From: Fervidicella metallireducens AeB
GTDB taxonomy: Bacteria; Bacillota; Clostridia; Clostridiales; Caloramatoraceae
Direction: 5' to 3'
Length of the DNA: 35,808 bases
Assembly (NCBI RefSeq): GCF_000601455.1
Contig: NZ_AZQP01000031.1
Coordinates: forward strand, 1-35,808
In this document: positions 1-7,395 of the stretch, one piece after another
Numbering within the stretch: the first letter of the stretch is position 1
How the letters are laid out: the number at the start of each line of letters is the position of its first letter
The notes under the pieces: model-generated
Told to the model about the DNA's origin: nothing
Database searches by the model: none
Seen by the model: the letters and a program-made list of their open reading frames with translations, nothing else
Translations under genes and position numbers: made by a program

Positions 1-2
1 CC

Positions 3-1052
3 CCTATTTTTAGTGTTTATGCTAATGCTTTTGCAAATCAAAATGAAACAGTTAATGCACTTTATATAAAACACACTATGACTGAATATTCAGCTTTTGA
101 TATAGAAAATTACCGTGAACTATCGAAGACAATGTTTGAACCTATCATATATAAGGAATATAGGATAGGAATGACTATTTGTTACGATTGTAATCATTCA
201 TTATTTAGTAGGATGTATGGATTAAAAGGTGTTGATGTTATTATTAATAGTACTGGTGGAAATGTTGTTTATGACAAGTGGTATAAATATAATAAAGTCA
301 GAGCAATAGAAAATGGATGCTATAATTTTGTTACAATGGGTGGTGATGAGACAGTTAAAAATCCACATTCGTATGTCTATGGTTTTAATCCACAAGGTAA
401 AGAATTAGAACCATTAAATATTATGAATAAGACACAGGAATTAAATTCACCTGGTGGTATATACATTTATGATATATCGTTAGATGATGGTTGTGCTTCT
501 CAAGATAATAGCTATAATCAAATAAAAACTACTAATAAAAATTATCATATTGAAATTCCTATTGGTGGTATTGATAAGATACTTAACAAAGCAAAAATAG
601 TGGATGATAAAATATATGTTTGTAAAATTAATGATAAAAATGTTGTTTTTTGCTTAGTTGAAGGAAATAATATTTTAAAACCAGAAAAAGTTCTTTCTTT
701 ACTATATAGTGATAAATTAAAGAAAATTAGAAATAAGAGATATGTAATATTAAACAGACACAAATATATTGATGAGGAGTTTTTTAGAAACAAATTATCT
801 GTAGTATTAAAAGTTCGCTCTATGGAAAACTTCTGTGCAGTTATATTAGAATCAGATAATATTAATGAGTGTTATCAATGTGGGCAAAATCGTACAGCAC
901 AAGTTGTAAAATCAGAGAATGGAATATTTCGCATAGATTTAGATAGAACAACTGGACCTGAGGCTATATGGAAAAATAAAGAAGGGATGAAAGCATGTTG
1001 GCGTGATAACTTTGAATGGTTAATCAATGAAATTAAGGCTTTTTGTGAATAG
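3..1052 (+). CDS. Nitrilase-domain protein, 3' part (candidate RT-nitrilase defence protein)
   Basis: The frame is open to the left edge of the window (first full codon at 3), so an internal ATG at 78 is not the true start; 349 codons are visible. The segment IGMTICYDC followed by GVDVIINSTGG and RAIENGCYNFVTMGG is the C-terminal half of a carbon-nitrogen hydrolase (nitrilase) fold, with the first Cys of CYDC the likely nucleophile. The Glu and Lys of the triad would lie upstream, outside the window. About 200 residues follow the nitrilase core with no domain I recognise. Known families that place a nitrilase domain at the C-terminus of a large protein include the UG1/DRT type 1 reverse transcriptases, and the neighbouring restriction island fits a defence role; that link is inference. 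A hairpin terminator follows 65 bp downstream. A plain amidohydrolase remains possible. Confidence 0.6.
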   Translation, partial: PIFSVYANAFANQNETVNALYIKHTMTEYSAFDIENYRELSKTMFEPIIYKEYRIGMTICYDCNHSLFSRMYGLKGVDVIINSTGGNVVYDKWYKYNKVRAIENGCYNFVTMGGDETVKNPHSYVYGFNPQGKELEPLNIMNKTQELNSPGGIYIYDISLDDGCASQDNSYNQIKTTNKNYHIEIPIGGIDKILNKAKIVDDKIYVCKINDKNVVFCLVEGNNILKPEKVLSLLYSDKLKKIRNKRYVILNRHKYIDEEFFRNKLSVVLKVRSMENFCAVILESDNINECYQCGQNRTAQVVKSENGIFRIDLDRTTGPEAIWKNKEGMKACWRDNFEWLINEIKAFCE

Positions 1053-1117
1053 TTAGAGTGAGTATTAGATTAGAATATATACTTTCGAAATTTGAACAAC
1101 ACATTGATACGATATAT

Positions 1118-1145
1118 AAAAGCCTTGAGAAATCAGGGCTTTTTT
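1118..1145 (+). terminator. Rho-independent terminator of the nitrilase-domain gene
   Basis: Arms AAAAGCCTTGA and TCAGGGCTTTT pair over 11 positions (one G-T) around a GAAA loop, and a run of T follows. It lies 65 bp after the stop codon of the left-edge gene. Confidence 0.85.
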
Positions 1146-1232
1146 GCTGCTACAGATAAATATGTTTCCACAGAAAGCACACGTGGAGTGCGTTGCGTTG
1201 ATAGAGAAGAAATAGCTTGAAATCAAAGGCTT

Positions 1233-1254
1233 GGGGCAATTTGCCCCTTTTTTT
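1233..1254 (+). terminator. Second rho-independent terminator
   Basis: GGGGCA, loop ATT, TGCCCC, then seven T. It stands about 90 bp after the previous terminator with no ORF between, so it is either a backup terminator or ends a short untranslated transcript. Confidence 0.7.
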
Positions 1255-1283
1255 CATGTGTGTTTTATGTTTCCGTAGACTAA

Positions 1284-1307
1284 GGTTTTGAGGGGATTTG
1301 AACCCCC
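1284..1307 (-). other. tRNA T-arm-like fragment, possible attachment-site scar
   Basis: Read on the minus strand, 1307-1291 is GGGGG TTCAAAT CCCCT: a 5-bp stem and 7-nt loop matching the canonical T-arm, followed by a 7-nt acceptor-like CAAAACC. No anticodon arm, D arm or 5' acceptor is found on either side and no CCA follows, so this is not a tRNA gene. Integrases commonly use the 3' end of tRNA or tmRNA genes, so a remnant of an att site at the border of the acquired DNA is plausible. Confidence 0.35.
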
Positions 1308-1504
1308 GGGGGTGCACTTTTTGGCAAATATAAATTGAGAGATAGAAATATGAGGGGGAGTTGGTGAAGGTATGAGAGTATGCAAGATTTATGAAATTGC
1401 ATGAACAAAATACACTTTATATCAACAAGAATGGAAGGCTATGTGCTTTTTTGTTGTATTAATGCATAAATTTAATTTCATTCATGTGTTGCTAAACAAA
1501 ATAA

Positions 1505-1533
1505 TTGACAGTATAAAATAAAACGTTTATACT
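1505..1533 (+). promoter_or_regulatory. Near-consensus sigma-A promoter of the restriction operon, with an operator-like palindrome
   Basis: TTGACA (1505-1510), 17-bp spacer, TATACT (1528-1533). The spacer holds the perfect palindrome AAACGTTT (1521-1528), touching the -10 box. The first gene downstream encodes a small XRE protein, so autoregulation at this site, as in restriction controller (C) proteins, is a reasonable inference. Confidence 0.75.
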
Positions 1534-1568
1534 TAGAGAAGATTTTCACTTATTATGGGGTGGGAAAG

Positions 1569-1778
1569 ATGAAAATTTCAGAACAAATTAAGGTACTGTG
1601 CGTTAGAAGTAATATCAGTGTAGCAGAATTAGCAAGGAGGTTAGGAAAATCTCCTCAAAATCTTAATTCAAAACTAAAAAGAGAAAGTTTTACAATAGCA
1701 GAATTAGAACAAATAGCAGAAGCTGTTGAAGCAAAATTTGAGAGAAACTTTATACTAACAAATGGTGAAAAAGTATAG
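1569..1778 (+). CDS. Small XRE/Cro-type HTH protein, candidate restriction controller
   Basis: A 69-residue protein that is almost entirely one lambda-repressor-like helix-turn-helix (SVAELARRLGKSPQNLNSKL). ATG 1569 is preferred because GGGGTGG lies just upstream of it; a GTG at 1560 would add three residues but overlaps that ribosome site. It sits directly behind a strong promoter containing a palindrome and 18 bp before a DNA methyltransferase gene, the usual place of C proteins that time expression of type II restriction systems. The size fits a C protein, but related HTH proteins also accompany other cytosine methylases, so the role is inferred from context. Confidence 0.8.
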   Translation: MKISEQIKVLCVRSNISVAELARRLGKSPQNLNSKLKRESFTIAELEQIAEAVEAKFERNFILTNGEKV

Positions 1779-1796
1779 ACAAGAGAGGGATTTTAA

Positions 1797-2848
1797 ATGA
1801 AATTTGAATTAGGAGAACTGTTTTGTGGTCCTGGAGGGCTGGCTTATGGAGCAAAAACAGCAGAAATAGAAAATAAGGAATATAGAATAATTCATAAATG
1901 GGCAAATGACTATGACAGAGATACTTGTGATACTTACATACACAATATATGTCCGGATAATCCTGAATCGGTTATATGTCAGGATGTAAGGAAGTTGAAC
2001 ATAGATTCTTTGCAACCCATAGATGCCCTTGCATTTGGTTTTCCATGCAATGACTTTTCGGTTGTAGGCGAACAAAAAGGATTTAATGGAGAATATGGAC
2101 CATTGTACACTTATGGGGTAAAAGTATTGAAAAAGTTCAAACCAATGTGGTTTCTTGCTGAAAATGTAGGCGGTTTAAAGTCGGCAAATGATGGTGGAGC
2201 GTTTAAAAAGATACTTAATGATTTAGGAGAGGCTGGATATAGATTATATCCTCATTTATATAAGTTTGAAGAATATGGTATACCGCAGGCACGTCATAGA
2301 ATAATTATTATAGGTATTAGAAAAGATTTACCGTATGAATTTAAAGTTCCTTCTCCGGTTCCGTATAAAGACTTAGATAATACCTGTAGAACAGCATTAG
2401 AAGTACCACCAATTCCGAAAGATGCACCGAATAATGAATTGACAAGACAATCAGCAATAGTAACAGAGAGATTAAAATATATAAGACCTGGAGAAAATGC
2501 TTTCACGGCAGATTTACCTGAGCATCTTCGATTGAATGTTAAAGGGGCAAAGATAAGTCAAATATATAAAAGATTAGATCCTAATAGACCAGCCTATACA
2601 GTAACAGGTTCAGGCGGCGGTGGAACTCATATATATCATTATGCTGAGCCAAGAGCATTAACTAATAGGGAAAGAGCAAGACTGCAGACATTTCCAGATG
2701 ATTATTTATTTAAGGGTTCAAAGGAAAGTGTAAGAAGGCAGATAGGGATGCAGTCCCAGCTAAAGGAGCAAAGATAATATTTGAAGCTGTATTAAGAACA
2801 TTTGCAGGTATTGAATATGAAAATGTTCCATGTAATGTTAATGAATAG
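1797..2848 (+). pseudogene. C5 cytosine DNA methyltransferase, broken by a -1 frameshift near the C-terminus
   Basis: Transfers a methyl group from SAM to C5 of cytosine; presumably protects the site cut by the downstream endonuclease. Motif I (ELFCGPGGL), motif IV with catalytic Cys84 (GFPCNDFS), motif VI (AENVGG, ~121-126), motif VIII (QARHRIIIIG, ~164) and motif IX (LTNRERARLQTFP) are all present. At about 2748 the frame runs RQIG then MQSQ and stops at 2777, whereas every family member needs GNAVP there. Adding one A (GGGATG to GGGAATG) restores RQIGNAVPAKGAK and extends the frame to TAG at 2846-2848, giving 350 residues. The lost part includes conserved motif X. ATG 1797 has GAGAGGGA upstream. 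Real mutation or base-calling error cannot be told apart here. Confidence 0.9.
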
Positions 2849-2860
2849 GGGGTAGCAGGT

Positions 2861-4414
2861 TTGTTAAATTACTGGTGGGTAACAAGACCAAAGCGAAAAT
2901 TAAATTCTGTTCCTGAAGTATTATCAGCATTTGCTGAATTATCATTAGATCAAGAATGGCAGGGACAGAGAGAGTCTCATTTATCTTTTGAAGATGCCTT
3001 AGAGCAGGCAGGTTTAAAGCGTAAAGGGGAACGCAGAGATCAGACAGGCGGAGGAGCACGAACATATAAGGCATGGCTTACAAGCTTAGGGTTGATATTC
3101 ACACAGGAATCAACAGGAAAGATAAAGTTAACATTAGCAGGTGAAGCCATAATGGCAGGTGACTCTCCTGTTGAAGTTTTGAAAAACCAAATTTTAAAAT
3201 ATCAGTTTCCATCTTCTTTTTCATTGAGCAGAGGAGTTCAAGTCGCCCCAAGATTTAAAATCAGACCATTTAGATTTTTATTGAGACTATTAAATGATCC
3301 AGAGATAGAATATTTGACAGAAGAGGAAATTGCAAAAATTATAGTTACGAAGGCAGAAAATGAAACAGATAAATGTTATAGATATATTGTAGGTAAAATT
3401 TTAGAATTCAGACAAAGCGGCGATATGATTCATGAAGAAGATTTTTTTGATAAATATAAATCTTCAAAAGGTGATATCAATCTTGAACATCCATATAGGC
3501 ATTTAATGGATTTAGCAAATACTATTGTAAACTGGTTAGAATATACACAGCTTGTAAAAAGAGATAATGGTGAAGTACGTATTCTTGAAGATAAACGATT
3601 AGAAGTTCAGCAGATTTTATCTGTTTCACCGCCTTTTATTGATCGACCTGAACAACATGAATATTTTCAAAGAAAATACGGCCTTGACCCTAAGCACAAG
3701 AAAGATACTAGAAATCTTACAGAAACTAAGACTATTACAGCTAAAATTATTGCTGAACAGAAGATTAAAAAAGCATATATTGTTGAATCTTTAAAACAGC
3801 CGATAACCAAAATAACGACAGATCTTATAGATAAAATTTCTGAGCAGACAGGTTTTGAGGACAAGCTGGTAGAAGAAACCCTTTTGAAACTGTATCCAAG
3901 AGGGTCTGTTGGTGCATTTATGACAGAGTACTTTGAAATGGCTTTTAAAGGGAGAGATGAGGCTTCAGACTTTGAAAAAGCAACTGTGCAATTATTTCAA
4001 AATGTTTTTGGTTTTGAAGCAAAACATGTAGGACCTATAGGCCTTACGCCTGATGTTTTAATTTTATCTGATAAAGATGGATATCAGGCTATTATAGATA
4101 ATAAGGCATACAGTAAATATACAATTAGCAATGACCATCATAATAGAATGGTTCACAATTATATAGGAAATTTAAATCGTTATAGTAATTCTAGTGATCC
4201 GCTTGCCTTTTTTTCATATATTGCAGGTGGCTTTGGAAAGAACATTAATTCTCAAATTATAGATATTGTTAATGCTACTGGTGTTTCTGGTTCAGCAATG
4301 AGTGTATCTAATATGATTAAACTTGTTGAATCATACGAGTCCAAGCATTATACACATAAAAACATTAGAGATATATTTTCTGTTAATAGGCAGATATTGT
4401 TATCTGATTTATAA
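2861..4414 (+). CDS. AlwI/FokI-like type IIS restriction endonuclease
   Basis: 517 residues beginning at TTG 2861 behind AGGGGGTAGCAG. The N-terminus (YWWVTRPKRKL) and the winged-helix-like recognition region resemble the AlwI restriction endonuclease family. The C-terminal ~150 residues match the FokI cleavage domain: PD (397-398), then IIDNKAYS with D413 and K415 forming the PD...D-x-K nuclease site, and a closing segment SVSNMIKLVE...IRDIF like FokI's. It likely cuts at a distance from an asymmetric site; the site cannot be read from sequence. It follows the C5 methyltransferase by 12 bp in the repaired frame, so both are probably cotranscribed. The gene is intact. If the methylase frameshift is real, an active nuclease would be unprotected, which argues for a sequencing error or another protecting enzyme. 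Confidence 0.85.
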   Translation: MLNYWWVTRPKRKLNSVPEVLSAFAELSLDQEWQGQRESHLSFEDALEQAGLKRKGERRDQTGGGARTYKAWLTSLGLIFTQESTGKIKLTLAGEAIMAGDSPVEVLKNQILKYQFPSSFSLSRGVQVAPRFKIRPFRFLLRLLNDPEIEYLTEEEIAKIIVTKAENETDKCYRYIVGKILEFRQSGDMIHEEDFFDKYKSSKGDINLEHPYRHLMDLANTIVNWLEYTQLVKRDNGEVRILEDKRLEVQQILSVSPPFIDRPEQHEYFQRKYGLDPKHKKDTRNLTETKTITAKIIAEQKIKKAYIVESLKQPITKITTDLIDKISEQTGFEDKLVEETLLKLYPRGSVGAFMTEYFEMAFKGRDEASDFEKATVQLFQNVFGFEAKHVGPIGLTPDVLILSDKDGYQAIIDNKAYSKYTISNDHHNRMVHNYIGNLNRYSNSSDPLAFFSYIAGGFGKNINSQIIDIVNATGVSGSAMSVSNMIKLVESYESKHYTHKNIRDIFSVNRQILLSDL

Positions 4415-4442
4415 CCGAATTATAAGAATATGAACAAAAGCA

Positions 4443-4481
4443 AAAATCCACTTTGACAGATAATTTATCAAAGTGGATTTT
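4443..4481. terminator. Bidirectional terminator between convergent genes
   Basis: Perfect 14-bp arms AAAATCCACTTTGA and TCAAAGTGGATTTT flank an 11-nt loop. A-tracts and T-tracts on the two sides make it work for the endonuclease (+) and the small minus-strand gene that ends at 4485. Confidence 0.9.
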
Positions 4482-4484
4482 AAA

Positions 4485-4892
4485 TTAAATTATTTCAAGA
4501 AGAATATCTGTTGGGGATGTCCAAGTAACTCTTACTAAATTGTTAGTTGTTGCATTTTGACTCGCATACCATGCCCCAATCATCTTAAGATTACCATGTA
4601 CAGAAAATTGTTTAGCATATATATCTCCAGCAGTTGAAGAACCTTGGGCCAGAAGCGTTACGTTATTTAAAAAACCATCAACAGATGAAGCACGAAATAA
4701 ATTATATCCCAGGCCTGTAGCAGAATAATTCGAGTTAAATATATTAAATGCTTTAGCATATGGTTTGGGTAAAGGAATATATCCTTCTCCGTAGATAATA
4801 TCTCTCGTATTTGTATACCGATAATCTCCCCAACCAAGATGAGAAGGCTTTAATTGTATTGTATAACTGTTTCCAGCAATGGCCACTAGCAT
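4485..4892 (-). CDS. Stand-alone B3-like (NgoFVII C-terminal type) domain protein
   Basis: 135 residues, the only minus-strand gene in the window. The order LGWGDYRYTNTRD, then GEGYIPLP, and near the end VRVTWTSPTDILLE resembles the B3-fold recognition domain found at the C-terminus of NgoFVII-type and PLD-family restriction enzymes (a 'NWGQR..R..NEAYIPIP' block, then a strand-rich tail); this is by eye and moderate in strength. There is no catalytic domain. It has its own promoter (4947-4919, minus) and lies inside the restriction island between endonuclease and Vsr. ATG 4892 is chosen; TTG 4895 and GTG 4886 are alternatives behind AAAGGGG. It may bind DNA as a specificity or accessory subunit, or be what is left of a larger enzyme. 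Confidence 0.6.
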   Translation of the reverse strand: MLVAIAGNSYTIQLKPSHLGWGDYRYTNTRDIIYGEGYIPLPKPYAKAFNIFNSNYSATGLGYNLFRASSVDGFLNNVTLLAQGSSTAGDIYAKQFSVHGNLKMIGAWYASQNATTNNLVRVTWTSPTDILLEII

Positions 4893-4918
4893 CAACCCCT
4901 TTATTACTCATATAATAC

Positions 4919-4947
4919 ATTATATTAAAAAAATGGTATTAGTACAA
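4919..4947 (-). promoter_or_regulatory. Promoter of the B3-like gene
   Basis: On the minus strand TTGTAC (4947-4942), 17-bp spacer, TATAAT (4924-4919), 27 bp before the ATG. An independent promoter means this gene is not just antisense read-through. Confidence 0.65.
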
Positions 4948-5051
4948 GCAGAATAGATTTAAATGTAAGCATAGTGTACAAAAAATGGTAAATTAAAATT
5001 AGCATTAATTAAACAAGTCAGTTTTTATCTAATAAATTTGAGGTGAAAATA

Positions 5052-5468
5052 GTGGATAATTTAACTCCAGAACAAAGAAGAAAAAATATGAGAGCAATAA
5101 AAAATAAAGACAGTAAGAGTGAATGTATTCTAAGAAAAGCACTGTGGAGCAGAGGTTATCGTTATAGAAAAAATTATAGGAAATTAATTGGAAAGCCTGA
5201 TGTTGTATTTGTGGTTAAAAAAGTTGCTGTATTTTGTGATGGAGAGTTTTGGCATGGATACAATTATAAGGAGAATACAGATGTTGCAGGTACAAATAAA
5301 GAATACTGGAATAAAAAGATAAAAAGAAATATGGAAAGAGATTTAGAAGTAACAAGGAAGCTTGAAGAAGAAGGATGGATTGTACTGAGGTTCTGGTCTA
5401 AGCAGATTATCAAAGATTTGGATGGCTGCGTAAATAAAATAATAGAGGTACTGAATACTAAAAGTTAG
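5052..5468 (+). CDS. vsr: Very short patch repair (Vsr) endonuclease
   Basis: Nicks DNA 5' of T in T:G mismatches left by deamination of 5-methylcytosine. The N-terminal block TPEQRRKNMRAIKNKDSKSE, GKPDVVF with the catalytic Asp (D50 from the GTG 5052 start), CDGEFWHGY (the FW-H block) and the helix NMERD are the family hallmarks; 138 residues is normal. GTG 5052 is preferred over GTG 5043 because GAGGTG lies six bases upstream. Vsr genes travel with C5 methyltransferases, so it belongs functionally with the methylase at 1797. Confidence 0.95.
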   Translation: MDNLTPEQRRKNMRAIKNKDSKSECILRKALWSRGYRYRKNYRKLIGKPDVVFVVKKVAVFCDGEFWHGYNYKENTDVAGTNKEYWNKKIKRNMERDLEVTRKLEEEGWIVLRFWSKQIIKDLDGCVNKIIEVLNTKS

Positions 5469-5657
5469 AATTTTGTTGGAGTCTACCTTTGTTTAATAAA
5501 ATGTAAAGCTATCTTTGAAAATGTATCACAGTTTGGCAAGGTTCAAGGAATATTTCTTAATATTAAAGAAGCAATTGAAAGGTATTGTTATGGCACTAGC
5601 AAAAATATTAGAGAAGAATTGAAAAAGTTATGTACGAAAAGTAAGATATCTCAATAA
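5469..5657 (+). other. Open frame after vsr without a start, possible gene remnant
   Basis: The frame of vsr stays open after its TAG for 62 codons to TAA 5655-5657, with a protein-like composition (IKEAIERYCYG, IREELKKLC). No ATG, GTG or TTG is present, so as given it cannot be translated alone. It may be the tail of a deleted gene or chance. No family recognised. Confidence 0.25.
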
Positions 5658-5693
5658 AATTGTCTTATTTTTCGGTTTTTGTATGTTTATTTC

Positions 5694-5723
5694 TTGACAA
5701 GGAATAATATGCCATATTATAAT
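5694..5723 (+). promoter_or_regulatory. Sigma-A promoter before the first ImmA gene
   Basis: TTGACA (5694-5699), 18-bp spacer, TATAAT (5718-5723). Transcription would start near 5730, only a few bases before ATG 5734, so the message would be almost leaderless unless translation begins at TTG 5770. Confidence 0.75.
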
Positions 5724-5733
5724 AGTGTTAGCA

Positions 5734-6558
5734 ATGAAGCATACATGCATTTATGAGAGGGATGGTAGATTGATTCAATTAGATTTTAAAACTAAAAATA
5801 ATGGTACACCTATTCTTAAAAGAGTAGAGATAGATGATTTAGCAGAAAGAGTTTTACAGGATTATAACTCAAAGGTCCTTCAAGAGCCTTGCAGTTTAGA
5901 TGTAGAGCATTTTTCAGAATGTTATGCTGGATTGGAAATGGATTATCAAGATTTGACACATAATCAATCCATATTAGGAATGACAGTATTTAATGATTGT
6001 TATATTCCTGTATATGATGCAGATAATAATAAAGCGAAAAGAATACCAGTAAATGAAGGGACTATATTAATAGACAATAGTCTTCTGAATGAAGATCAAT
6101 TAAGAAGAGGCCGCTTTACTCATGCACACGAGATAGCACATTGGCTTTTACACAGACATATTTACACAATTAATAAAATGCAGATGACATTATTTGATAG
6201 TGCTATCCCAAATGAGCCAGTGATAAAATGCCGTACAATCGATATTGAAAGTGCAGGGAAAAGGCAGCTTGTAACTGATGATGATTGGATTGAATGGCAG
6301 GCGGATTATATGGCTTCAGCATTATTAATGCCTAAGAAAATCTTTACCAGATATGTAACAGCTAAATTTAAGTCAGCAGGTATGGTGGGAATGTGTTATG
6401 AAATGGGAACTGATTTTGAAAAAGATTTATGGGCAGATGTCTTAAGTCGTGAAATTGCAGATATATTTGACGTATCTTTAACAGCTGCAAGGATAAGACT
6501 TAAAAATTTGAATTTCATTAAGGAAAAACAGGAATATAAGCAGTTTTCTATTATTTAA
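5734..6558 (+). CDS. ImmA/IrrE-family metallopeptidase (first copy)
   Basis: A predicted zinc protease of the DUF955/ImmA-IrrE family, which cleaves or inactivates XRE-type repressors in mobile elements and stress regulons. The zinc site HEIAH is at residues 132-136 counted from ATG 5734, and the third-ligand region DDWIEWQADYMASALLMP follows at ~183-200. Start choice is uncertain: GTG 5725, ATG 5734 (near-leaderless) or TTG 5770, which alone has a good ribosome site (GAGAGGG, 8 bp). The next gene is an XRE regulator, the usual partner and probable substrate. The protein aligns along its length with the second ImmA copy (ILGMTVFNDC/ILGMMIFSDG; DWIEWQAD/EWIEWQAD). Confidence 0.9.
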   Translation: MKHTCIYERDGRLIQLDFKTKNNGTPILKRVEIDDLAERVLQDYNSKVLQEPCSLDVEHFSECYAGLEMDYQDLTHNQSILGMTVFNDCYIPVYDADNNKAKRIPVNEGTILIDNSLLNEDQLRRGRFTHAHEIAHWLLHRHIYTINKMQMTLFDSAIPNEPVIKCRTIDIESAGKRQLVTDDDWIEWQADYMASALLMPKKIFTRYVTAKFKSAGMVGMCYEMGTDFEKDLWADVLSREIADIFDVSLTAARIRLKNLNFIKEKQEYKQFSII

Positions 6559-6614
6559 GTGTTCAAAACTCAATTTTAAATAAATAATGCTGACAGTGAA
6601 AGGAGGTGTATATT

Positions 6615-6995
6615 ATGAGTAGTAAGTTTGGGGATTTTATTGCAGAAAAAAGAAAACAAAAGGAAATAAGTTTAAGAAAGATGGCAGAGCTGTTAGATAT
6701 CTCTCCAGCTTATTGGAGTGATATTGAAAAAGGGAGAAGAAATCCACCTAATATCAATAAGATTGAGGAAATAGCAAAAATATTAGGACTAACACCAGAA
6801 GAAACAGATTATATGATTGATATAGCATCTGAAGATAGGGATGAAATCCCTATGGACTTACCTGATTATATAAAAGAAAGTGGTTTGGCTAGAACTGCCC
6901 TTAGAAAAGCACGTAAAATCGAAAGTGAGGGGAAAAGTGATATTACAGAAAAGGCTTGGCTTGAATTTATTAAAGCCTTAGATGAGAAAGAGTAG
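6615..6995 (+). CDS. XRE-family transcriptional regulator
   Basis: 126 residues. The N-terminal 60 form a Cro/CI helix-turn-helix (SLRKMAELLDISPAYWSDIEKGRRNPP). The remainder (ETDYMIDIASEDRDEIPMDLP ... ARTALRKARKI) is a helical tail seen in regulators paired with ImmA peptidases. ATG 6615 is preferred with AGGAGG 8 bp upstream; GTG 6606 overlaps that site. Between two ImmA-type peptidases and in the same direction, it is likely the repressor they destabilise and may control the promoter at 5694; that is inference. Confidence 0.9.
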   Translation: MSSKFGDFIAEKRKQKEISLRKMAELLDISPAYWSDIEKGRRNPPNINKIEEIAKILGLTPEETDYMIDIASEDRDEIPMDLPDYIKESGLARTALRKARKIESEGKSDITEKAWLEFIKALDEKE

Positions 6996-7009
6996 AGAGG
7001 GGGATACTC

Positions 7010-7378
7010 ATGAATGATTATTTTAAAGGTATGATAGAAGAACAGTTTTACCAACAAATTTTTGATGCTTTACAAGATGAAATAATGAATAACTATTCTG
7101 AGTATGACTTAACATTAAGAGCTAGAGATGTAATAGAAGTTTTAGAAGCTACATTGGATAATATAGAAATATTAAGGGTCAATAACATCAAGCAAGATGA
7201 TGAAGAAGTAAGTTTTGATATACTTGTTAATTGCGATATAGAAATAGGGGATTATTTTGCTAAAGAAAATATTTCAGAGTCAATACGCCAATGGTTTAAA
7301 TTAAGCTGCAGTGCAGTATTGGATAATGCTTCATTAAGTGATTTTGTTATAAATGACATAGAAGCCTACAATAAATAA
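7010..7378 (+). CDS. Unknown 122-residue protein of the ImmA-XRE cassette
   Basis: No family recognised. It is acidic, without Cys pairs, signal peptide or membrane segment; strands are suggested by DNIEILRVNNI and DEEVSFDILVNCDIEIGDYF. The ATG follows GAGAGGGGG and starts 14 bp after the XRE gene; the second ImmA gene begins 17 bp later, so it is fixed inside the operon. A substrate, inhibitor or effector of the peptidase pair is possible but not shown. Confidence 0.8.
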   Translation: MNDYFKGMIEEQFYQQIFDALQDEIMNNYSEYDLTLRARDVIEVLEATLDNIEILRVNNIKQDDEEVSFDILVNCDIEIGDYFAKENISESIRQWFKLSCSAVLDNASLSDFVINDIEAYNK

Positions 7379-7395
7379 AGGGGGATGGGGTTATA

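Noticed and set aside
1284-1307. Complete tRNA gene
   Set aside because: Only the T-arm and an acceptor-like strand are present; no other arms and no CCA.
1797-2777. Accepting the C5 methylase stop at 2777 as a natural end
   Set aside because: The conserved GNA-V-P motif X is encoded in the next frame immediately downstream, so the end is produced by a frameshift.
4485-4892. Treating the minus-strand frame here as a shadow of the + strand
   Set aside because: It has its own promoter, ribosome site, a shared perfect terminator and no competing + gene, so it was kept as a gene.
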